Positions 55,541-64,000 of a stretch of 64,000 nt of DNA are shown one piece after another. The notes under the pieces were generated by a model. The model was not told the DNA's origin, searched no databases, and saw only the letters and a program-made list of their open reading frames with translations. The stretch comes from Corallium rubrum (Eukaryota > Cnidaria > Anthozoa > Scleralcyonacea > Coralliidae), in contig OZ035997.1 of the NCBI GenBank assembly GCA_964035015.1, positions 23,740,834 to 23,804,833 of the forward strand, read 5' to 3'. How positions within the stretch are numbered: the first letter of the stretch is position 1; the number at the start of each line of letters is the position of its first letter. Both the position numbers and the translations under genes were made by a program.

Positions 55541-56164
55541 GGCGTTAGGCTTACAGCAAAGTGAAAATGTGGAAACTGGCGAGGTTTTTAGTGAATGAAA
55601 ACTGACTTTTTGAGCAGGGCTCTTCACTCGGTGCTCTTGAGAAGTTTGTTTAAAACCGCAGTGCCCTCCTCAGCTATTCTTCTATTTTTGAGAAGAATTT
55701 GAGCTCCAGCAGGATCATGATGGATAATGATGAATTATTTTCCGCTAGTCCTCTCGCTCGATCCCTATTCTGTGACGTCACCAAAATAAGTATCGAGAGT
55801 GTATAGCATGTAGTATTTGAAGTGTCGCTTAGACTATTCCGTTATGCAAACGTTATAAAGTGGTTAAGTGCAGTTGGTGAGGTGCTACAGTCATTTTAGA
55901 TTGCTTTTGACGGAAACGTTTAAGGGTTTTTTTCGAAGTTCGCAAGTTCGTATTGAACTTGGTATTTGATTGGTTACTAGGAACCAAGTAGCCAGACAAA
56001 TGCGAAGGTCGAAATGAACTTGTGAACTTCGCAACGAACTTCTAAACATTTCCAACTGTAAAGCTAAGGTTGTAACTTGCAAAAAAGTAGAGTGCTGCGT
56101 AGGTAGTGTTTTAGATAGAGCAAAGTGAAAAGGTGCTAAACTGCCGAGAATTTTGGTAACGAAA

Positions 56165-56197
56165 ACTGACGTTTCAAGCGGAACCTTTCATCAGAGA
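56165..56197 (-). ncRNA. Hammerhead-like ribozyme core in copy C
   Basis: The minus strand reads CTGATGA (56188-56194), an AAG/CTT stem II with loop GTTCCG, then GAAAC and GTC (56168-56170). Stem I is weak (two pairs). It is the same family as 41915-41947. Confidence 0.5.
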
Positions 56198-56940
56198 CTA
56201 GCAAGCGAGTAAGTTCCTTTATTTCATATTACGTTCAAAGGTTGTTACATACGATTGAGGGTTTTGCTTTTCTCAATAGTGTGTTGCGCAGGAAGTGAAT
56301 TGAAATACATTTATATAAATTAAATCGAAATATGGTACTTTCACGCTTCGGCATTACCAACCTTGTCATATATGAGACCGAGGTGAGTGTTATCTGCTTT
56401 GGTTTTCCTTGGCATGGCGGGGGAACACCGCTGCCAAACGTTTGCGCATGCGTGAACACATTTGCTTAAGTAAACATGGCAAGAGAAGTGCATGTGCCTA
56501 TAAGTGTGCCTATAAGTGTGCCTATAATTTCTGACATTTTATAACCTTCAATGTTCCTATTTCCGAGCCTCTAAATTTCAATTCTCCCAGGGGAAAATTC
56601 CCCCGGATCCTTCTAGAAGAGTCCTTTTAATGAATGCCCCCCACCCAACGAGACATTCTTAAAAAAGACCTTGTGAGCAATGAAAATGTGTTTAGACCTT
56701 AGGTCTTTGCACTGCATGTAATAACCTGCGTATCGCGTATGACCTTTTATACTCAAACGACTTCAACGTGCTCACTGCGTTTTTCAGGAGCCCGAGTGAA
56801 CACCTGACCAGGTGTCTTGTTCAAACAGGGATACCCTGCGTAGCCGGCGCGGGGGATTGGGACGGACAGCGAAAGAGCGCCTGCACAACCTCGTTCTCTG
56901 GGAACGAGATTGGCACCTGCAGGGGTCTATTGTTATTTTT

Positions 56941-57309
56941 CAACATGTCCTCTCACTTGAGTATCATGATAATCATCATTTCTTCACACAGTCGAATATG
57001 ATGATTATCATGATACTCAAGTGAGATTCTGTCCCACATGCGGGATGTTAAACTAAATTGCATATAACAAAAGAACCATTAGGGGTGTTGTGGTCGGGGT
57101 CTGAGAGGCAGGACTTTTTTCCGGAGGGTTGTGGTTAGGGTTAGGGTTGTCAGGGGGGTTGTGGTTAGGGTTAGGGTCAGGTTTAGAGGTGGGGGTTGAG
57201 TTGGGGGTTTGGGGGTAGGGAATTCTTTTTTTAAAATGATGATTATTGTTAATTCAACGACATCTCACAAATGACGATAATCATCATTTCGAAATGAGAG
57301 GATATGCTG
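56941..57309. mobile_element. New MITE-like family, copy 1: G-rich TTAGGG core with ATGATTATCAT palindromic flanks
   Basis: Termini CAACATGTCCTCTCA and TGAGAGGATATGCTG are inverted. TATTTTT (perhaps TATTTTTC) flanks both ends (56934-56940 and 57310-57316). Copy A has the uninterrupted site near 11346. The core starts CTGTCCCACATGCGGGATGT and contains GTGGTTAGGGTTAGGG twice. Flank words of the ATGATGATTATCAT type occur twice before and twice after the core. The companion copy is at 60031-60405. Confidence 0.8.
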
Positions 57310-57448
57310 TATTTTTCGTGCATAGCGCGTTTGGCGGTCGTAACTATTGGTTGACACGCTAATTATCTATCAATCAGAGAGAGTTTGAATTTCCGCTGCA
57401 GACGTTGGCGAAGAGTTCGAAGAGCGTCGCCAAAATGTGCCTTGCCGG

Positions 57449-58097
57449 CAGGGCTTATTTTAAGGAATTTTTATCACTCCACAAAGAGTTGAAAAAGGCA
57501 TAAAATCTAACTTCAGTAGCACGTTAAACAGCGATGGAGCACTGAGTAGCTCGTCAGTAATCAACTAGTCATACTGTCATAGTATACATAAACGGCCCTC
57601 CTTTTCCCAATTTTTAATGATTTAATCCTTTCGCACAGAATACATTCGCATTTTCAGAATAACAATGGTCAAACAGTAGCACATCGGCACAGACCACTGC
57701 ACAGGCGCATCGACCTGAGAGAAGCCTCAAGCATGTTATGTTGGGTAGTCTGCCTAATAGTAAGAACACTAGCCTAGTCTATACTCATGTGTCTTGAAAG
57801 TTGAAATTAAGGGCATAAGGCTCGTTATCAGAAGATAGTGGACCAGGGTCCTTTAACTAGTTATCGTCTTATTTGTGTATTTGCTAATTTAAATATTGAT
57901 ATTAAATAGTATCTGTTGGAATGTAGCATCTATACTGTGCCTTTGAACATAATTTCTGATGCAATCTTTTCACGAATAACACCCATTCTTAAATATTAAA
58001 GAAAAATCTATCACTGCACAAAATTGCGCTTATCACTGCAAAAATCTCATTTATCACTACACAAATTGGTTATCACTGCACGTTAAAATAATCCCTG
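57449..58097. mobile_element. Non-autonomous hAT-like element, CAGGG(C/A)TTATTTTAA termini
   Basis: The ends CAGGGCTTATTTTAA and TTAAAATAATCCCTG are inverted. CTTGCCGG (57441-57448) and TTTGCCGG (58098-58105) flank it. Copy A carries the single empty site CTTGCCGG near 11478. The interior has several TATCACTGCA subterminal repeats near the right end. Confidence 0.85.
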
Positions 58098-58649
58098 TTT
58101 GCCGGCATAGTAGGAACGAGTTAAAAATAAGACTGATAAGAGAGTGGCCATAAGGGAGCTGCATGTGCATCCGAAGGAAAATGTTTATTCGCCTTTTTCC
58201 CAACTGTTAATTACGGTAAGATCTTCACTTGGGCTTAACGGTGAATAACTGAATTGTCTGACATTGACTTGAGCAAAACATAATTCAGAATTTCTCACAA
58301 TCGCATTTGATTCGAATCAGTGGGATCTACTCAGGCGTACTTCTCCGGCTGCATTGGCCATCAGTGCCAGTTGTCAGTGGAAAATAAATTCGCTATTATA
58401 AAATTTAATCAGTGTTTAAACGAGTTTTAAAATACCTATAGATAAGCTGAAAAATGTTGACTATGTAAATCAACAATTAACTATTGTCTTTGGTTTTGCA
58501 ATGTTGTAGTCGACGTTGGTTAAATCCGATGATATATTTTGTTTAACTACTCACTGTCTAATCCTTAAACACTGTCTATAACTAAATCACCGTTTCTGCA
58601 ATTGGCTCATAGTTGAAGTAAAAAGTCAAATGTGACACTTGAACAGTGA

Positions 58650-58999
58650 GGGTTCACCGTATTTCTCACTGAAAAACCAAAGAAAAAACTGCTTAATAGA
58701 CAAGACATCAGCGAGACAGATATAAGGACAATGAAGATCCGAATAAGAAACGAAAGAAATTTTCTATTCACGATATTAATTGTTTGTTTAATTCTAGCCA
58801 TTACTTTACTACCAATGATTGCAATTACTGTTGTTCTTTTTTTTATCCAAATGGCAGCAAAAATGTTGTTTTTACTTGGAGATTGGCGTCAATGGCATTT
58901 ATTTTTTTAAGCATTAATTTTGCTATTAATCCGTTTATTTATCTTTGGCGTTCGCCAAAATATAGAAAAACCTTTAAAAAACTTTATTGCAATTTTTAG
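58650..58999 (+). pseudogene. Rhodopsin-family GPCR, 3' half (ICL3-TM7), frameshifted
   Basis: After a stop at 58647 the frame gives FTVFLTEKPKKKLLNRQD (third intracellular loop) and TM6 (NFLFTILIVCLILAITLLPM). In the T-run at 58837-58844 the frame shifts. The second frame continues YPNGSKNVVFTWRLASMAF and TM7 with the diagnostic NPFIY (NPxxY), then a short basic tail (RSPKYRKTFKKLYCNF) and a stop. It lacks TM1-TM5. Strand and order fit the TM1-TM5 half at 1645-2250, so both may come from one gene. Confidence 0.8.
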
Positions 59000-59385
59000 T
59001 ACCTATATATACTGTAAAAGTGTAAGTCCCAGACCACTCGCCACGATGATGATGCTGATGAAAAATGTAATATCTTGTACAATGTAAACAATGGAAGAAA
59101 ATGAACCTGATATTTAAAATTTTAATATGAAAAATGTCATTCCTTGCAGTTATTTTTATATTAAAAATTTGAATCAATAATTAGAGAGAGAGCCGAAAGA
59201 TTTTTTTAATGTAAATAATACAATTTGTTATATGTCAAGTGTCAAAGTCTGTTTTTCTAGCTCTCTGATTGGGCGAGCGGTCCTCGCGTTGCCGTCCGAA
59301 AATCGTGAAGTTTCCCGCGTAACCCATGGCCAGCGCGTATCACTACATTTATTTTTCCCTAGGGAAAAATATCAAAACCAGAAGT
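59000..59385. other. Gene-free flank downstream of the GPCR fragment
   Basis: No coding region is recognised; a GC-richer patch lies at 59270-59340. Confidence 0.35.
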
Positions 59386-60030
59386 AGATGGTCAGGTTCA
59401 GTTTGTCTTTGTTTTCTCCAATTTTCTCTCATTAAAAACAATGTCTGAAGATTTTATTCAACATTTTTGTTGTCATTTGACACTTGATATATACCAAAAC
59501 ACTTATTTACTGGTACCTCGGGAAAACAGTGTGTTTTGTAGCCCCTCGACTGCTCGTTGGTGCCCTCGGCCTCGCCTCGGGAAACAACGGCAGTCTCGGG
59601 TCCACAAAACACACTGTTCCCCTCGGCGCCAGTAAATAAGTGTTTAATAATAAATGGTCGTGCAAATTAATTTAGTTTTAGTTATTTCTTAGACTCATCA
59701 ACAGCGCAACTGGGATTCCAAAACTTGAGAGCAACTCATCAAGTAGCCCAACATATAACACTGGTTGTAAAGCAAGAAAAACAAGCTTCTTGCATTATGA
59801 ATAGAAAAACGTAAAGCGTGTGTATGTCTTGAATCAAATCAGTCACCTTTATTAAAGGAAACACGAGGAAACAAAAATAACAAGCCTCCAAATTTTATGA
59901 CTCGTAAGACTTGGCAAGAGTTTACGAAAACCTATACTCCACATAATATAAAGAAAAGAGATCTTTTCTTCAGAGAAACTTTGTAGCTAACAACTTTTGG
60001 CTCTGCTTCAGTTAATTTGTCTTACTCAAC

Positions 60031-60405
60031 CAACACGATCTCTTACCAAAATTAAGTGTATATCTTAATTGTAAAATAGGGCTCGAATTAAGACATGGCC
60101 TTAATTTTAAAAATAGGGCTACAATTAAGACATGGCCTTAATTTATCTGTCCCACAAGCGAGATGTTAAACTTGAACACAGAAAGCTAAAAATCCTAGAG
60201 GGGTGTTGTGGTCGGGGTTTTTCCGGAGGGTTGTGACTAGGTTTAGGGTCCAGGTTTTTTTTGTTAGGTTTAGGGCTACCGGGGGGTTGTGGTTAGGGGT
60301 TGTGGTATGGGGGATGAGTTTTCATTTAAAATTAAGGATTATCCTTAATTCTAGGCGAGTTGACAATTAAGGATAATCCTTAATTTTGGATGTGAGGTCG
60401 ATCTG
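60031..60405. mobile_element. New MITE-like family, copy 2: same core, ATTAAGGATAATCCTTAAT palindromic flanks
   Basis: It begins CAACACGATCTCTTACC and ends GGTCGATCTG, with TIRs that are similar but diverged. ACTCAAC precedes it (60024-60030). The matching right copy is completed by ACT (60406-60408) and CAAC after the Mutator-like insertion (61269). The opposite arm of the large inverted repeat has the empty site (near 62814). The core CTGTCCCACAAGCGAGATGT and GGGGTTGTGGTTAGGG matches copy 1. The flank palindromes are entirely different: AATTAAGACATGGCCTTAATT and ATTAAGGATAATCCTTAAT. Confidence 0.8.
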
Positions 60406-60408
60406 ACT

Positions 60409-61259
60409 CAATCTCGTACCCAGAGCCTGCGATCCTTTTGGTCAGTACCAAGGAACGGAGACTCTGGGAAACTCCGATGAAAAAGTCCCCAAATCGGGGT
60501 CTTTGGTCCCAGTCCTCTGGTTCCCAGTTCCTTATAATTTGTAACTGTCATGTTGATGATCGTTTGCTAGTCCGAAGACCAGAGAAATATTTGTTTACCG
60601 ATGAATAAAATCAGCATGTTTTACAAGGCTCTCGACAAAGCATTTCGTGTAAGAATGGCCATTCTTTGCTTTTCTCGTGCTTTTCTCCTAAACGTTGACC
60701 GGACGATTTGAGCTGTAGGTTTTATTTGTCCGCGTCGGCCGTGATCGGCTCGACTCAGCTGCTCAGGTAAGGAATTGTACTTTCTGTTAGGAATTTTGGC
60801 TAAATTATATCGACCTTGCATTCTCTAATGTTATTTTTAAAGTTCTGAGGCGAAACTGCGAATAAATACGAGACGAATCAGACGACAGATGTTTGTTTGG
60901 CGACAAAGCGACAATAATAATAGTTTTAACTTGTAAATTATCGGGATTTTCACTGTTTTGAATTATTTCATGTGTTCAATTGTATATTGGGTTTGTCGTT
61001 TATAATTATGTGTTACAGAACGTTGATAAATCAATTAGAAGTAATATTGGGCATTTCACTCGATTACATAGCATGTTCTTATTGTTCTAGGGATTTTTGG
61101 TGAAGGCAACGTGCACAGAATTTTAATTTTCACTGTTATTTATTGCTGGGTCGAGATTGATTAAACTAACCAATCAGGTGCCGAGTTTCATCGGAGTTGC
61201 CCAGAGCCTCCGTTCCTTGGTACTGACCAAAAGGATCGCAGGCTCTGGGTACGAGATTG
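60409..61259. mobile_element. Mutator-like non-autonomous element, 9-bp duplication GATCTGACT
   Basis: CAATCTCGTACCCAGAGCCT at the left is inverted at the right (GGCTCTGGGTACGAGATTG). The arms continue inward (GTCAGTACCAAGGAACGG). GATCTGACT lies at 60400-60408 and 61260-61268. It landed exactly at the right end of the copy-2 element, splitting that element's own target duplication. Confidence 0.85.
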
Positions 61260-61427
61260 GATCTGACTCAACCCATTCTCGCCCCCAGATTCCGACTCAC
61301 CCGTTTTAGCGCGTCCATCATTCTAGTTCCCAGGCCATTGCCTTCAGGAACGTGAACGTGAAGTGCTCGGTCGAGGTTAAAAGGGATGACTCAGACCCAG
61401 TGAACTCTATATATACCTGGAAGGCTG

Positions 61428-62654
61428 ACTCCCAATCAAAAAGTGAGGCAAAACATGGTGGCAATGGGGAATTTTTGGACGTCAGTTCTAGGCCCCTACG
61501 CGGTCACCTTGGATGTCAGTTACTTTACTTTACGGAGAAATTGTGTGCTATGTTGGCTGTTGGCACAAATTCAAATGGAACATAGAATTTCGACATAAAG
61601 GTTTTTAACTTGCTTCTGCTTAATATCCATTTGTTGATGCTTGTGTCTTTCTGACTTCCGGCTCGAGTTTCAACTATATTTCGACGAGATGTATGTTTAC
61701 TTCTGGTTTGAATTTGAATTTATTAAATTTGCCACTTAACGTGTGGCAGGAGAGAGGAACAGAACTTTCGTCCCAATTGACACCAAACTCCTATGCGTAG
61801 ACAACTAAGACCTTTTTACGAAGGGAGGAAAACCGGAGAACCCGGCGAAAAACCCTCGGAGCACAGGAGAGACCAACTAAACTCTAGTCCCAAGCTGGCG
61901 GAGTACGGATCCAAGTACTAACCCCGTCGGACCGGGCTTAACTATTGAGAGGCAGCCCTAACAGCACACGCCCCCCGTGCTCCCCAAATTGGTTAAATAT
62001 AACCTCTGGTTATATAACCTCTTTATACTATAAAAATAAGGAAAGGCTGGCAAACTTTCAATAACGAATATTTTAGACGACGCTCATTTACAGCTCCGTA
62101 AAATACACAAAAACCGCTCGATCTCGCGAAAATTGCCGTAGACGTAGTATATTCGTAAAGAACTCGGCTTTTGCTTCATTTCTCTTTCATCTTCTGTGCA
62201 GCTCGACTGAAACGTAACGTTGGTATACAAACCAGCTTTGGCTTCACAAAAGCTCTCACCGTATGCGTGTATACGAACGGCCGGTGTCACCTCAGTTTGT
62301 AGGAACATTTCTCGAGCTGCGCGCGAAGATGAACGTTTGGGTCGAAAGAGCAATGAACTGAAAGCCAAGTATGTACTGATGACAATTTTAGCGAGATCGA
62401 GTGTTTTTTGTGGATTTTACGGAGCTTCAATTGAGGGCCGTCTGAAATATTTCTATGTCTAAATTTGAATATTCTCTGTAAATCCTTAAATTTATTTCGA
62501 ATTTCTATATCCTGGTCCCAGAGGATTTCTCTTGTAAGTACAGAAAGTAAACACAAAAGGAACACAACACTGCTCGCGCTCAAGAGGGTGGGTGTACGTG
62601 TGGGCCGCCTGTGGTTCGGCCGCGAGGAAAAAGACTAAGGCTGACATGCAAGAT
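61428..62654. other. Centre of the large inverted repeat, no gene
   Basis: 61790-61990 contains AAAACCGGAGAACCCGGCG and GAAAAACCCTCGGAGCACAG, a motif resembling a repeat widely dispersed in marine invertebrates; its class is not certain. 62093-62425 is a separate foldback. Short frames here are not supported. Confidence 0.4.
62093..62425. mobile_element. Foldback element with GCTCCGTAAAAT termini
   Basis: GCTCCGTAAAATACACAAAA at the left is mirrored by the right end (GTGGATTTTACGGAGC). Further inward, CGATCTCGC and GCGAGATCG, and AGCTCGACTGAAACG and CATTTCTCGAGCT, also face each other. About 330 bp, non-coding. Confidence 0.65.
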
Positions 62655-63229
62655 GACCAGGTATATATAGAGTTCACTGGGTCTGAGTCATCCCTTTTAA
62701 CCTCGACCGAGCACTTCACGTTCACGTTCGTTCACGTTCCTGAAGGCAATGGCCTGGGAACTAGAATGATGGACGCGCTGAAACGGGTGAGTCGGAATCT
62801 GGGGGCGAGAATAGGTTGAGTAAGACAAATTAACTGAAGCAGAGCAAAAACTTGTTAGCTACAAAGTTTCTCTAAAGAAAAGATCTCTTTTCTTTTTATT
62901 ATGTGGAGTATAGGTTTTCGTAAACTCTTGCCAAGTCGTACGAGTCATAAAATTTGGAGGCTTGCTATTTTTGTTTCCTCGTGTTTCCTTTAATAAAGGT
63001 GACTGATTTGTTTCAAGACATACACACGCTTTACGTTTTTCTATTCATAATACAAGAAGCTTGTTTTTCTTGCTTTACAACCAGTGTTATATGTTGGGCT
63101 ACTTGATGAGTTGCTCTCAAGTTTTGGAATCCCAACTGGCTGTTGATGAGTCTAAGAAATAACTAAAACTATATTAATTTGCACGACCATTTATTATTAA
63201 ACACTTATTTACTGGCGCCGAGGGTAACA

Positions 63230-63747
63230 CAACCTCGTCCCCAGGGCATTTTGCCTCCACGTTGGGAGTCGGCGAAAATGGCCCTGGCATCGGCTGGTCA
63301 CGTGACACCCAGAATTTTGGGGTGTTTTGGCAAGAAAATTTATGTGGTCTTTGTGTTTCGTTTTTGTATAATACGTATACATGAATAAGACATAAGAAAT
63401 ATTTAACGCTCTGCCGAATCACTCATGTGAATCTTTATCATAAATGCAACTGGCTAGCATTATTCATCATGATACTCCCCACGATTATCCAGGATACATT
63501 TAAATGTCGGGAAGAAACATATATCCAATGTTCTTCTTGACTTTAACCAAAGCTATCGTTACAATTCTTTGGATGAACTTCGCAGAGTGGATTTATTGCA
63601 ATTCATATTTTGATGAATAAATTACACTGTATCTGAATTAATCAAATTTTTAAACCGGCCAATCCGATTATAGAATCAACCAGCCGATGCCAGGGCCATT
63701 TTCGCCGACTCCCAACGTAGAGGCAAAATGCCCTGGGGACGAGGTTG
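63230..63747. mobile_element. Mutator-like MITE, 9-bp duplication AGGGTAACA
   Basis: CAACCTCGTCCCCAGGGCAT at the left is inverted at the right (ATGCCCTGGGGACGAGGTTG). Further arms are GAGTCGGCGAAAATGGCCCT and its inverse. AGGGTAACA lies at 63221-63229 and 63748-63756. The left arm of the big inverted repeat lacks it. A right-end fragment of the same family is at 9690-9943. Confidence 0.9.
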
Positions 63748-64000
63748 AGGGTAACAGTCACTGGTAACAGTGTGTTGTGGACCCGAGACTGCCGTTGTTT
63801 CCCGAGGCGAAGCCGAGGGCAACAACGAGCAGTCGAGGGGCTACAAAACACACTGTTTTCCCGAGGGGCTACAAAACACACTGTTTTCCTGGTATATATC
63901 AAGTGTCAAATGACAACAAAAATGTTGAACAAAATCTTCAGACATTGTTTTTAATGAGAGAAAACTGGAGAAAACAAAGACAAACTGAACCTGACCATCT

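Larger units (their letters stand above)
55798..58640. repeat. Segmental duplication, copy C (paralogous to about 8075-11830)
   Basis: It begins TATAGCATGTAGTATTTG as in copies A and B. It continues through the GACGGAAACGTTTAAGG block (55900), the AAACGTTTGCGCATGCGTGAA block (56430), the CCAACGAGACATTC block (56645) and the TTTGAATTTCCGCTGCAGACG block (57385). It is interrupted by insertions at 56941-57309 and 57449-58097. Next to its right end lies the GPCR 3' half. Confidence 0.75.
59386..64000. repeat. Large composite inverted repeat running off the window
   Basis: The left arm is 59386-60030 plus 61269-61427. The right arm is 62655-63220 plus 63757-64000. The last base of the window corresponds to about 59386, so the arms may extend further. 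Landmarks include AGATGGTCAGGTTCAG with its inverse at the window end, TAAACACTTATTTACTGG, and GTTTACGAAAACCTATACTC. Each arm has been interrupted separately: the left by 60031-60405 and 60409-61259, the right by 63230-63747. No gene is present. Confidence 0.85.

Noticed and set aside
57120..57180. TTAGGG repeats considered as a chromosome end or fusion point
   Set aside because: Only two to four units occur, embedded in a 369-bp element with TIRs and a target duplication, and similar words recur in the second copy.

Overview
This window looks like nuclear DNA from a marine invertebrate animal, most likely an anthozoan cnidarian. The evidence is an intronless TPR-CHAT protease gene with a long tandem TPR array, pieces of an intronless rhodopsin-type GPCR, AT-rich non-coding DNA packed with foldback MITEs, hammerhead-ribozyme sequences of the Penelope/retrozyme type, and hAT, Mutator-like, pogo, Harbinger-like, Helitron and LINE remnants. 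The species cannot be fixed from the sequence alone. There are no operons, no rRNA, no CRISPR and no convincing complete tRNA gene.

Only one gene looks intact: the 1,296-residue TPR-CHAT protein at 34434-38324 (+). It has 14 near-identical 40-residue TPR units followed by a caspase-fold CHAT domain with its catalytic His and Cys in place. A broken copy of its last ~125 codons lies at 2251-2637, directly abutting the TM1-TM5 half of a GPCR (1645-2250). The TM6-TM7 half of a GPCR lies 56 kb away, same strand and correct order, at 58650-58999. The DNA between the halves is built from three related segments: copy A (2251-8577), copy B (37941-42080, downstream of the intact CHAT gene) and copy C (55798-58640, resembling A's continuation at about 8075-11830). 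The simplest reading is that a CHAT-bearing segment interrupted a GPCR locus and later grew by duplication and transposon insertion. This is an inference.

Layout: 1-1480 gene-free with a degenerate repeat; 1645-2637 GPCR/CHAT pseudogene junction; 2251-8577 copy A with many MITEs and a 660-bp pentanucleotide satellite; 8.5-12.8 kb MITEs and a Mutator-like remnant; 12811-16598 Mutator-like element with nested hAT elements; 16.6-18.2 kb Penelope-like debris with a hammerhead, a perfect 152-bp palindrome and a pogo remnant; 18278-19158 Harbinger-like element with a 101-codon ORF; 19.2-33.2 kb repeats, a perfectly bounded hAT element and a 2.1-kb TIR element; 34-38.3 kb TPR-CHAT gene; 37.9-42.1 kb copy B; 42-45.2 kb LINE tail and microsatellites; 46.6-53.2 kb decayed Helitron (minus strand) with an intron holding an AACGTTG-rich element; 53.5-58.6 kb foldbacks and copy C; 58650-58999 GPCR 3' half; 59386-64000 a large inverted repeat running off the window.

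The most novel item is a small element family with two copies (56941-57309 and 60031-60405). Each has 7-8 bp target duplications, and each insertion is confirmed by an empty site in a paralogous segment of this same window. The copies share a G-rich core with TTAGGG-like repeats, but each carries its own set of palindromic flank words, repeated at least four times within the copy and completely different between copies.
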